A stretch of DNA of 64,000 nucleotides from Hysterangium stoloniferum (lineage: Eukaryota > Basidiomycota > Agaricomycetes > Hysterangiales > Hysterangiaceae). Each line of letters starts with the position of its first letter. The first letter of the stretch is position 1. Both the position numbers and the translations under genes were made by a program. The notes under the pieces were generated by a model that saw only the letters and a list, made by a program, of their open reading frames with translations, did not search any database and was not told the origin of the DNA. This document shows, one piece after another, positions 52,455 to 63,376 of the stretch. The DNA lies in assembly GCA_015178975.1 (NCBI GenBank), contig WHVD01000001.1:1302001-1366000 (forward strand), read 5' to 3'.

Positions 52455-55400
52455 TTACTTACAGTCATCATTGTATATTGCACTTGTTGTTCTCGAGGAA
52501 TACAATTTGGTCCTACCAACGTCTGGACCGATGCCAATGTAAGGCTGCACCAAGCTGGCCCTGGCACTCAGTGTGTCTGGGTGTTCAGTGCCTAGGAGCT
52601 GCTCCCTGGCCTTCAGCACCTGCACCTCCAGTTGTTCTGCATCAGTCCATCTACCCAGTTGACAATATGTGGCAGCCAAGCTGGCCCTGGCACTCAGTGT
52701 GTCTGGGTGTTCAGTGCCTAGGAGCTGCTCCCTGGCCATCAGCACCTGGACCTCCAGTTGTTCTGCATCAGTCCATCTACCCAGTGGACAATATGTGGCA
52801 GCCAAGCTGGCCCTGGCATCCAGTGTGTCTGGGTGTTCAGTACCTAGGAGCTGCTCCCTGGCCTTCAGCACCTGCACCTCCAGTTTTTCTGCATCAGTCC
52901 ATCTACCCAGTTGACGATATGTGGCAGCCAAGTTGGCCCTGGAACTCAGTGTGTCTGGGTGTTCAGGGCCTAGGAGCTGCTTACTGGCCTTCAGCACCTG
53001 GACCTCCAGTTGTTCTGCATCAGTCCATCTACCCAGTTGACAATATGTGGCAGCCAAGCTGGCCCTGGCACTCAGTGTGTCTGGGTGTTCAGTGCCTAGG
53101 AGCTGCTCCCTGGCCTTCAGCACCTGGACATCCAGTTGTTCTGCATCAGTCCATCTACCCAGCTCATAATATGTGGTGGACAGGTTGGCCCTGGCACTCA
53201 GTGTGTCTGGGTGTTCAGTGCCTAGGAGCTGCTCCCTGGCCTTCAGCACCTGCACCTCCAGTTTTTCTGCATCAATCCATCTACCCAGTCGACGATATGT
53301 GGCAGCCAAGCTGGCCCTGGCACTCAGTGTGTCTGGGTGTTCAGTGCCTAGGAGCTGCTCCCTGGCCTTCAGCACCTGCACCTCCAGTTGTTCTGCATCA
53401 GTCCATCTACCCAGTCGATGATATGTGGCAGCCAAGTTGGCCCTGGCACTCAGTGTGTCTGGGTGTTCAGTGCCTAGGAGCTGCTCCCTGGCCTTCAGCA
53501 CCTGGACATCCAGTTGTTCTGCATCAGTCCATCTACCCAGCTCATAATATGTGGTGGACAGGTTGGCCCTGGCACTCAGTGTGTCTGGGTGTTCAGTGCC
53601 TAGGAGCTGCTCCCTGGCCTTCAACACCTGCACCTCCAGTTTTTCTGCATCAATCCATCTACCCAGTCGACAATATGTGGCAGCCAAGTTGGCCCTGGCA
53701 CTTAGTGTGTCTGGGTGTTCAGTGCCTAGGAGCTGCTCCCTGGCCTTCAGCACCTGCACCTCCAGTTGTTCTGCATCAGTCCATCTACCCAGTCGATGAT
53801 ATGTGGCAGCCAAGTTGGCCCTGGCACTCAGTGTGTCTGGGTGTTCAGTGTCTAGGAGCTGCTCCCTGGCCTTCAGCACCTGGACATCCAGTTGTTCTGC
53901 ATCAGTCCATCTACCCAGCTCATAATATGTGGTGGACAGGTTGGCCCTGGCACTCAGTGTGTCTGGGTGTTCAGTGCCTAGGAGCTGCTCCCTGGCCTTC
54001 AACACCTGCACCTCCAGTTTTTCTGCATCAATCCATCTACCCAGTCGACAATATGTGGCAGCCAAGTTGGCCCTGGCACTTAGTGTGTCTGGGTGTTCAG
54101 TGCCTAGGAGCTGCTCCCTGGCCTTCAGCACCTGCACCTCCAGTTGTTCTGCATCAGTCCATCTACCCAGTCGATGATATGTGGCAGCCAAGTTGGCCCT
54201 GGCACTCAGTGTGTCTGGGTGTTCAGTGCCTAGGAGGTGCTCCCTGGCCTTCAGCACCTGCAGCTCCAGTTGTTCTGCATCAGTCCATCTACCCAGTTGA
54301 TGATATGTGGCAGCCAAGCTGGCCCTGGCACTCAGTGTGTCTGGGTGTTCAGTACCTAGGAGCTGCTCCCTGGCCTTCAGCACCTGCAGCTCCAGTTGTT
54401 CTGCATCAGTCCATCTACCCAGTTGATGATATGTGGCAGCCAAGCTGGCCCTGGCACTCAGTGTGTCTGGGTGTTCAGTACCTAGGAGCTGCTCCCTGGC
54501 CTTCAGCACCTGCACCTCCAGTTGTTCTGCATCAGTCCATCTACCCAGTTGATTATATGTGGCAGCCAAGTTGGCCCTGGAACTCAGTGTGTCTGGGTGT
54601 TCAGTGCCTAGGAGCTGCTCACTGGCCTTCAGTACCTGCACCTCCAGTTGTTCTGCATCAGTCCATCTACCCAGTTGACGATATGTGGCAGCCAAGTTGG
54701 CCCTGGAACTCAGTGTGTCTGGGTGTTCAGTGCCTAGGAGCTGCTCCCTGGCCTTCAGCACCTGCACCTCCAGCTGTTCTGCATCAGTCCATCTACCCAG
54801 TTGACGATATGTGGTAGCCAAGTTGGCCCTGGAACTCAGTGTGTCTGGGTGTTCAGTGCCTAGGAGCTGCTCACTGGCCTTCAGCACCTGCACCTCCAAT
54901 TGTTCTGCATCAGTCCATCTACCCAGTCGATGATATGTGGCAGCCAAGTTGGCCCTGGAACTCAGTGTGTCTGGGTGTTCAGTGCCTAGGAGCTGCTCCC
55001 TGGCCTTCAGTACCTGCACATCCAGTTGTTCTGCATTAGTCCATCTACCCAGCTCATAATATGTGGTGGCCAAGTTGGCCCTGGCACTCAGTGTGTCTGG
55101 GTGTTCAGTGCCTAGGAGTTGCTCCCTGGCCTTCAGCACCTGCACCTCCAGCAATTCTGCATCCAAGCATTTACCAGCCACTTTGTACACTAGAGCAAAT
55201 CTCTCAGAAAGATCATCATAGTAGTCTTTTTTCTTTCCATTAGTCACAGACTGATTTGCAATAATGTGAGACAGAACATCTTGCCGGAACAATATGTCAT
55301 TCATTGTATTTGATTTATTAATGCTGCCTACTATTAATGCTCTGGCTGCATAATAATGGGGTATACACTTTATACCCAGTGCCTGATCTCTTATCCACAT

Positions 55401-57799
55401 ATGAATTACTGGGTGCATTGTCCATGAACATGAATATTGTGTAACTGGATCTCTGGAGAGAAATGAATAATCACAGAGGACTTGCATGGCCAATCTGAAT
55501 GGCAGACGTTCCCACTCCTCATCACTATCACATCTGAGCAGCTGAGCTGGTAGATCTGATGAAGTGGTTTTCAATCTCCCATCATAAGTATTTGCAGGTG
55601 GAAATTCTGCAGCTTGTTTGAAGATGCTTTCCATGATGTTCTGGTGATGAAAGAACCCCAACACATTCAATATGAATAATGCATCTTGTGCTCTTGTTGA
55701 GGACATAGCCTGCTTTTCAATCAGATCATATGACACTTTTAAAGTACTATAAACAGTGTGATTATATCCTAGTGCCCCTTTCATAGATGGATTGTCTGCA
55801 TCAAAAAAGTCTCTTTGATATTTTTGAAGCATAATTAGATACTCTGACATCCTACAGAGTCCAGTTGAGATGGCTGCACCAGCAATGTCTAGTGCCAGAG
55901 GCAAGCAGCCAAGTTTGGTAACAATCTCCTCTGACAATTTCTGTATTGTAACATCAGCTTCATTATCAGATTTGGCTGCAGCTTGAAAGAGGGCAACTGC
56001 TTCATCACTCTCCATTGGCATAACATTCATTGACTCTGTGACATGGCTGGCTAGCCCAGGATTACGGCTAGTAATCAGCACATGATTCTGCCGCATCTGT
56101 TGCAAATACTCTTTAACCACTCCATCCATTCCATCAGCATTGTCAAAGATGATGAGACACCTCTTTTGAATGGCTGTAAGCCACCTCAAAACTTCCTCCG
56201 GAGCCTTTTCAATGCCCTTGGATTTAATTTGAAGATCATCAGCAATCCTTAAAAAACCATTTCCTATTGTTTCTGTATTTGTACCATCTATCCAGAAAAT
56301 CTTCCAAAAGTTACTTAATACCTTGCTGTCAGTGCTGATAAGAATAAATAAATGATTAGCAGCTCACTAGTCATTGCTAAGTAGCTCTTCAATGAATTTC
56401 AAACAAATCTGTGTTTTCCCAACTCCTCCCATACCATACAAAAGGAATCGTTTCCATGCTGGGAGGGAATTGAGGCAGTTCTCCGGAGCAAAAAACTTTC
56501 GGAGTCTGATGAGATATTTCTCCTGTCCCACAAAGCTTGGACTAGGACAGAGCTTGGGCATGTATATAGGCCCAGTGGGGGTATCCCCTGCTGAATAATG
56601 TTAACCCATGTATGTCTATTTTGTTAACACACACCACTTTGATCATTAAATTTAATCCACCGGACATGAACTGCAGCTGGAGCTTTCTTGACCATATCTT
56701 GTATAACACACAACACAGCCTTGAAGTCGTCATCATTAACAGACTCAAATTTGGACATCCCAGTGTGATCCTTATTCATGCCTATCGGTTCTATGTTGAC
56801 AGCCCCAGGCACCACAGCAGACAATCTGGGAACAATCTAGATACATACTATAATTTAACATTTCCTTCAGGTATATTAGAATTTCTAAACTCACAGTTGA
56901 AATATGACCAGGGAGAGTAGTAGCTAAAGTTTCATAGAAAAAATTCATGTGTAAATGGGCAGTGATCGCATTAAAATCAGATATTTGTTGTTGTAATAGT
57001 TCGGAGTGAACGGTCAAATGCCTCAACAAGATATTGTTTGGCTGCCTGCATAGCGAAACAAGTTTGGGCACTATGTCCGTTCCTTGGTGAGGGGTACCAA
57101 GGAAGACGATGCCATATGTTGACAAATGAATCCATTTATGTGGGAAAAGATGCCCTTTATGGGCAGCATTTGCTTGTAATAGGGCCTGTTCCCAACTATG
57201 AATGAAATGAAGCGCGATTTTGTATTATTATGAGGTGACGTACACTCTTAAGAATAATGCCGCCTAGGCTATGTGCGATGAAGATTATGGGGCGTTTCTA
57301 TCGAAAATAGAAAAAAAAAGTCATCAGGAAGCAAGCCAAATACCAGCGATTTCAGTCAGTGAACCTTAGTGTCGTCTGTTTCCCTAGACATGCGAAGTCG
57401 TACAAGGAAATTCTGTGCATGACCATATAAAGTCTGTTCACACAATGAATTCTCTGTGTAAGCATCGTAACCATATGACAAAATGCGCGCTCCAGGTATA
57501 GCCTGTGGGAGAAAGTCCTGGAGCCAGAGCTTGTCGTTATCGGCCGTCCAGGACTTTTCGCGATGGCCATCGAGCCCATGAATAGCGACAATACTATACA
57601 AGGTTAGGAAGCGGAAAAACTGATATGCTTAAAGCTCAATCACTCACTCTATCGTGGGGGTAGTCCCCGGTGAAAGTTCCTTAATTCCGAAACCGGGATC
57701 ATTGTATGTGTCTCCCGGTTGCTCCACGACATCAGGGGAATGACCACTTCTTAGTTCGATTTTAGCAAAACGATGACGCAGCTTCGCCAAAAACGGCAT
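52455..57799 (-). CDS. Alpha/beta-hydrolase - NB-ARC - TPR protein (fungal NLR/STAND type)
   Basis: Minus-strand gene of seven exons that join in frame: 57799-57648, 57593-57365, 57297-57244, 57185-56895, 56836-56635, 56590-56368 and 56325-52455 (56334 also keeps frame). It encodes about 1,675 aa. Start: MPFLAKLRHRFAKIEL at 57799. Residues about 50-240: alpha/beta hydrolase of the SERAC1/lipase-like type (VAIHGLDGHREKSW; nucleophile elbow AHSLGG, Ser about 137; YGIVFLGTPHQGTD). Residues about 325-600: NB-ARC with P-loop GMGGVGKT (about 362-369), Walker B CLIIFDNAD, HVLITSRNPG and LPLALDIAG. Residues about 770-1660: 21 KLC-type TPRs of 42 residues. Such STAND proteins are ATP/ADP-switch sensors in fungal non-self recognition and cell death; TPRs sense ligand or partner and the hydrolase would be the effector. 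No stop or frameshift is seen. The last TPR is cut short (LVQPYIGIG then stop). Confidence 0.88.
52545..55150 (-). repeat. 126-bp tandem array encoding 42-residue TPRs, 21 units
   Basis: Units differ at few positions, mostly at the residue pair before LGRW (HR, RQ, HQ, CR, YE, CQ, NQ) and at KAREQ/KASEQ. Within it a three-unit block of 378 bp is repeated three times (see 53116-54249). The near identity explains the 779-codon open frame on the opposite strand (52478-54817). Confidence 0.95.
53116..54249 (-). repeat. 378-bp higher-order repeat, three copies
   Basis: The marker CTCATAATATGTGGTGGACA recurs at 53162, 53540 and 53918, exactly 378 bp apart. Each copy contains the three TPR types ending YELGRW, CRLGRW (or RRLGRW) with IDAEKL, and HRLGRW. 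Copies 2 and 3 are nearly identical. Confidence 0.93.
56326..56367 (-). other. Very short intron of the NLR-like gene
   Basis: GTGAGC donor, CTAAT branch-like motif and TCAG or GACAG acceptor give an intron of 33 or 42 nt. Removing either length deletes two consecutive in-frame stop codons and keeps the frame (LSND-Y-...). The other five introns are 54, 67, 58, 58 and 44 nt. Confidence 0.65.
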
Positions 57800-58885
57800 G
57801 ATGAGATGGTATGGTTCTAGTAAGGGAGTCCTAAGTACGCAGATCAACGTGGCGAGAGTGGTGATACGTTGGTGACTTGTGACTTGCTTCTCTGTACCCA
57901 CGGTGCACCGCCTCGTAGCTCTTACCGAGTAACCCTTGCACGTCTGTCGGAAACAGGAAAGCAAATTCTTCAGATTTAATCTGAATGTTGGCCTTAGACA
58001 ATGACAGCATTATTCGACAATTTCTGATCGGACAATACAGATGTGAAGCACATGGAATAATGTCCAGGGTGTGTGTGTGTGCGTGCATACTAAGTGCAAC
58101 AAGGAATTGGCGTTATGTCCTTGGAAGATCCGTTATGTCCTAGGAAGATCTGAGGGTCCAGGAGATATGTGAGATCGATGGTAAATTGATTGAACGCACG
58201 AAGAGTGTCAAAGATGTGCCGGTCAGGTCTGAATACTCCTGCATAGCATAAACGAAAATAGCAGGGCATAAAGTGAAAGAAACGGTATTTCATCGCGTCT
58301 TAGTGGCAGCCACCGGCGTCGAAAAGCAAACTTATGTGTCATTTCAACTCATTCTTAGGCCGCGACATGGTCCATGTCGAAGAAATATGAATTTTATTGT
58401 CTGCTTTTTGGTAAAGGGCTGATTGCGACATAGATAGATAAGCCCCAAGCCCGTGTGCGCGACAGAGAGCATTGACGATGTAATGATAGTCTCTAGCTCG
58501 AAATGACAAAGATACACACTCAAATATTATTGACTTGCAGAGGGATATGGGCAGAGGAAGTCCATCTCAAAGATGCTTCCCACGTATGAGTGGTGTCTCC
58601 AATTTTGCTAATTTCACAATTGCTCACTGTTAGCTGCTGTTAGTCGGCTGAGTCGACAGATTTCAGCTACGCGCAAAACTTAAAAATTATGTAAAGAAAG
58701 CTAAAATATCTCATTCATCCCTGAAATGCCGTTTCGGCCGCCTGTTGTTGTCACACCCATAACAATATTCGGTCCCGTTTACATAGTTTCTTCAACAATA
58801 TTGAATATCTTTGACATGTCTCATTTCGACATCATGAATGATTTCATTATTAAATCATAACATAGTCATAGGTAAATGATGAAAA
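57800..58885. other. Upstream region of the NLR-like gene, no recognised gene
   Basis: No supported frame. It contains an exact 20-bp spacing duplication (CGTTATGTCCTTGGAAGATC at 58111-58130 and a one-mismatch copy at 58131-58150) and a GT microsatellite at 58069-58083. CG dinucleotides are common, so it is probably host promoter and intergenic DNA. Confidence 0.4.
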
Positions 58886-59671
58886 TGTTATGACTGGAAT
58901 TCCCACCAGACTCCAGGCACTAACTTATATGCACCCACACCCTATACACACCAATTGTCAGTTTACCAGAATTTCCACTGGACTCCATACATCAGACTTG
59001 TCCACGTTCAACTTCGTTACATCGTGTATCAGTCACCGGAATACCCACCAGACTCTGTCTCCGTCTATGTCCAACCTCATCCCATGCATCAGTCACCAGA
59101 CCCCGCTCGGAAACCCATCATCCCTCTAACAGAGCCCTGTTCCCATTTTAGTCAAATGACCTGTCATGATTCAGACTTCACTCTGTTCTGTCCCGTTCCA
59201 TCCCGTTCCATCCCATTTTGAACACCAAATTTGGTGCTTACTATTCTCGTTTTATGTTTTGCTAGTTTTGTTTCATCATTACTGGATTTGGTATGTTATT
59301 CATTCCACGGTCTATATAGTCTGGCAGATATTGTACATACAATCCAGTCAGAAAATCGGCTTAGATTCCCCCCAGTAATCTAATACATTTTCCACTCTAA
59401 ACTCCTCCTTGAATTACACTGCTCTCACTAGTCAGAGCCCACAGGCTCTGATGCATCTATCTCTCTTATTTATCTCAACTCCCTGACCTCTCGACCCATG
59501 ACCTCCGACCTACGACCCCTCAACCCCCAAACCCTGCCCCCCAGTATTCCCATCCACCTGTCTGAAATTGGACAACACGATCTCACGAGGGTGCAGCCTA
59601 TAAGCTGAAGCCAAGTCCTACCAGATATCCCACAGGTTTCTCCGGAAACCTGCCATGTACATACCATAACA
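58886..59671 (+). mobile_element. Solo LTR, family B, target duplication GAAAA
   Basis: 786 bp from TGTTATGACTGG to ACATACCATAACA between GAAAA (58881-58885) and GAAAA (59672-59676). In this orientation a TATATAG box lies at 59311-59317, supporting the family direction deduced at 8700. Confidence 0.92.
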
Positions 59672-59941
59672 GAAAAGCATAAAGGGGCAATGAGAAGAGT
59701 GAAGGACCTCAGTCGGAAAATCTGGCCAATGTACATTGGTTGATTGTATTATTAATCTACTCTCTACCCTACCTTCCATGATCATTGAAACTCTTTGACA
59801 TTAACTTCTGTGAGCCTTCATGACTGGTATTAGCCTCTTATTTCATTGACAGGGCAAATCTATACTTTATTGAATGAGGCTTTTGTATTCAGTTTTGTTG
59901 AATATATTACAATTATTACTCAACTTAATTGAATGAAATTC
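59672..59941. other. No recognised gene
   Basis: AT-rich; nothing seen. Confidence 0.4.
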
Positions 59942-60059
59942 AATTCCTGTCAACTGGGCAGATGGACTGATGCAGAACAACTGGATGTGCAGGTCCTGGG
60001 AGCAGATCCTAGGCACTGAGCATCCAGACACTCTGAGTTCCAGGGCCAACTTGGTTGCC

Positions 60060-61681
60060 TGTTAAGCTTGTGTACATGGAGGGTTTCCAGAGAAACCTGT
60101 GGGAAAGCCAGTAGGACTTGGCTTCAGCTTATAGGCTGCACCCTCGCTAGATCATTTTGTCCAATTTCAAATGGGCAGACAGGAATCCCAGGGAGTCTGG
60201 GTGGGGTTCATGGGTTGAGAGGTCGGGGAGTCAAGATAGATAAGTCAGAGGTTGAGTGATAGGCAGGTCAGAGCCTGTGGGCTCTAACGAGTAAGAGTGG
60301 TGTGTTTCAAAGAGGAGTTTAGAGCAGAAAATATACTAAGATTACTGGGGAGAATCTAAGCTGATTTTCTGACTGGATTGTATGTACAACATCTGCCAGA
60401 CTATATAAACTGTGGAATGAATAACTGTTAGGATACGTACAGGGTGGGTCCCCAGAGAAACCTGCGGAATATCCAGTAGGACTTGGCTTCAGCTTATAGG
60501 CTGCGCCCTCGCTAGATTGTGTTGTCCAATTTCAGACAGGTGGACGGGAATCCTGGGGAGTCCAGGCGGGGGTCATGGGTCGAGGGGTCGTAGGTCGGAG
60601 GTCGTGGGTCGTGAGTCGAGATTAGTGAGAGAGATAGATGTGCCAGAGCCCATGGACTCCGACTAGTGTGAGCAGTGTGATTCAAGTAGGGTTTTAGAGT
60701 GGAAAATGTATTAGATTACTGGGGGGAATCTAAGCCGATTTTCTGACTGGATTGTATGTACAACATCTGCCAGTTTAAATAGACCGTGGAGTAAATGTCA
60801 TACTGAATCCAGTAATAATGAAACAAAATGAGCAAAACATAAAACAGGAATAGTAAACACCAAATTGGTGTTAGGAACGGGATGGAACGGAGCGGAGTCC
60901 GAATAGTGACAAATCATAAACCATAATGGGAAATGGAGCGGGAGCAGAGTCCGAATTGTGACAGGTCATTTGACTAAAATGGGAACGGGGCTCTGTTAGA
61001 GAGGTGATGGGTTTTCTGAGCAGGGTCCGGTGACTGATGCGCAGGACGAGGTCGGATATAGATAGAGACGGAGTCCGGTGGGTTTTCCAGTGACTGAAAC
61101 ACAACGTAATGAAGATGAATGTAGACGAGTCTGATGTACAGAGTCTGGCGGGAATTCTGGTAAACTGATAATGGGTGCGTATAGGGCATGGGTGCATATA
61201 AGTTAGTGCCCAGAGTCTGGCAGGATTTCCAGTCATAACAATAACATACCAAATCCAGTAATAATGAAAACTAAACTAGCAAACATAAAATGAGATAAAT
61301 AAACACCAAACTTGGTGTTAGGAACGGGACAGAACAGAGTGGAGTCCGAATCATTACAGGTCATGAAACCATAATGGGAATGGGGTGGGAGTGGAGTCCA
61401 AATCATGACAGGTCATTTAACCATAACAGGAATGGGGCTCAGTTAGAGGGCTGACGGGTTTTCTGAGTGGGGTCCAGTGACTGGTGCATGTGACAGGGTC
61501 AGATATAGACAGGAATGGAGTCCAGTGGGTATTCCGGTGACTGATACATGAAGTAACGAAGGTCGAGTGTGGACAGGTCTGATGTATGGAGTCCAGCAGG
61601 TATTCCAGTAAACTGATAATTGTAGGGTGCGGTTGCATATATGTTAGTGCCCAGAGTCTGGTGGGAATTCCAGTCGTAACA
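60060..61681 (-). mobile_element. Solo LTR, family B-like, target duplication TTGCC
   Basis: Outer LTR from TGTTAAGCTTGTG to CAGTCGTAACA, flanked by TTGCC (60055-60059, 61682-61686). Its own sequence is 60060-60425 plus 61246-61681; the rest is another LTR inserted into it. Confidence 0.9.
60426..61240 (-). mobile_element. Solo LTR, family B, nested, target duplication ATAAC
   Basis: 815 bp from TGTTAGGATACG to CAGTCATAACA, flanked by ATAAC (60421-60425, 61241-61245), inside the LTR 60060-61681. Confidence 0.92.
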
Positions 61682-61760
61682 TTGCCGCATATAATCAGCT
61701 GGGTAGATTGATTGATTCAGAACCACTGGAGGTGGGTCTTGGAGGGCAAGGAGTAGATCC

Positions 61761-61999
61761 TAAGCACTGAACACCTACATACATATATGACAGTGGCAGT
61801 CAGGAACCAACACTTACATATATGTGTTGGCACTATGGTACAGTAGACCAAAGTGTCCAGAAAAACATTTAAAATCTTCCTTTGGAACCCATGACCTCAG
61901 ATTGTTAAAATAATCTGCTAGCCACATAGTAGGATTTTCAGAAGGTTTTTTAACTCCAAAACATTGGGGTGCCTCCAGTGTCTAGGGAGGATAGTGACA
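61761..61999. other. No recognised gene
   Basis: AT-rich; includes a short duplicated phrase around ACATATATG (61788-61822). Confidence 0.35.
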
Positions 62000-62490
62000 G
62001 TGTCTTCAATATACCAAATTTTACTGAAAAATTCTCATATTTTTGAGTGGGACCATTCATTTTGGCCATGACTACATATTTTATGAAGTTATATTACATT
62101 ACCCCCAAAGTTTTATCTCCAAGACTTGTTTGCCCTTCTAAATATACAATAATGTCATAGTTGAACAATATCATTTGGGCTATGACCTAATCTTTAGAAT
62201 GACATGTATTCTCTGATATCTGTGTGATCTTGAAAATAGTTAGCATAATTTAATGTGATCTGATTCACAAACATAACAAGAACTATCTGACCTACCAACC
62301 CATACTGTGGAATTTCTTCTGAAAACAGAATACATAAAATGATTGTGGGACTAACTTTTATCTGGTGCATAATATATATTAATATTTCCCTATTTCCAGA
62401 GTATCACCTGGCAGACTGGATTTGATGGAATAGTAATTCTCTGCCAAACAATATAAATATATATACCTGATTGAGTGACTAAGTAATAAA
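62000..62490. repeat. Dispersed repeat R2, uninterrupted copy
   Basis: Matches 45130-45344, 46169-46459 and 48079-48200 in order. It therefore shows what the other locus looked like before the solo LTR and the Tc1 element inserted. Non-coding. Confidence 0.7.
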
Positions 62491-62593
62491 CTTTTTGGTT
62501 AATTTGTTAGGCATTCTCCCTTAAGGCATGGTGTAATAAGTCATTTCAGAATCACATCTGTAGTATTCACCCTTCTGGAAATCTGCCATTTGG

Positions 62594-62695
62594 TGTCTCC
62601 AACACCAGTGTCTCTCCAACACCAGTGTCTCTCCAACACCAGTGTCTCTCCAACACCAGTGTCTCTCCAACACCAGTGTCTCTCCAACACCAGTG
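62594..62695. repeat. 17-bp minisatellite, 6 units
   Basis: TCTCTCCAACACCAGTG in five exact copies (62611-62695) plus one diverged copy before them. Unit length is not a multiple of three and no gene is implied. Confidence 0.95.
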
Positions 62696-63376
62696 TCTTG
62701 ACAACTCATTGTCAAGTAATTTCCTTTTTGGAGCATGCTCCTCTGCTTCCCTTCCAATGGCATTCTGCTATTCCTTGCATCATTTACCTGTGGGATTCAC
62801 TTCTCTTTGAATTACTTTTGTTTTGACCATATGATTGTGTGGTAGTTTAATAGGGGTCCAAGAGAGGATGGTGATGGTGTAAGAAGAGATAGAAAATCTT
62901 TGGTGAATTTACATTTATTTATTTATTAAATTAACACTACACTCAGTTGTTACTATGAGGAGATTGGGTTAAGGTCCAAAGATTGGTGAAGTTTGGAAAA
63001 GATAGAAATAAATAATGGGATGTGAGCTGTTATAAATGAATAAGGGAAGAAAGAGAATGAGGTAGGACCACTAGATACCATTGCAATGCAGAAGAAATGA
63101 ATGTTTAATTGTCAGAGGAACCACATGTTAAGGTCTAAGGTCTAGAGCTACAGTGGCTCAAAAGATCATTCCAATGTTTTGTAGTTTTGGAAAGATTAAT
63201 TCACAATACAAATACCAGACATCAGACAATTCTTAAAAGATTCCCTAATATAGTACAGCATCTTAGCTCGAATTTGACATTCTGCTCATGTAATTTGAAT
63301 CCAAATTGGTGGAATAATAAATAAAACAAAATAATCACTCATCGGAACAATTTTTTGAGACTGTTTTCCAACTAAT
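62696..63376. other. AT-rich, no recognised gene
   Basis: No frame or repeat of note. Confidence 0.4.

Larger units (their letters stand above)
59942..61760 (+). pseudogene. TPR scrap split by nested LTRs
   Basis: 59942-60059 reads as parts of two TPRs on the plus strand (QLGRWTDAEQ-like, then EHPDTLSSRANLV-like, decayed), and 61687-61760 continues after the LTR. TTGCC is present on both sides of the insertion. Confidence 0.7.

Noticed and set aside
52478-54817. 779-codon plus-strand open frame (Trp/Cys/Pro-rich repeats)
   Set aside because: It is the antisense of the TPR array; the near-identical 126-bp unit lacks stops in that frame, so openness repeats automatically. The minus strand encodes a recognised domain and splices in frame.
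57195-57196. Acceptor at CATTCATAG for intron 3 of the NLR-like gene
   Set aside because: It would shift the frame and hit a stop; the next AG (GGGAACAG, exon from 57185) joins KS-ALLQANAAHKGHL in frame and fits the hydrolase family.
57644-57964. 106-codon minus frame starting at 57964
   Set aside because: Only its part from the ATG at 57799 continues in frame across the intron into the hydrolase domain; the upstream part is 5' leader.
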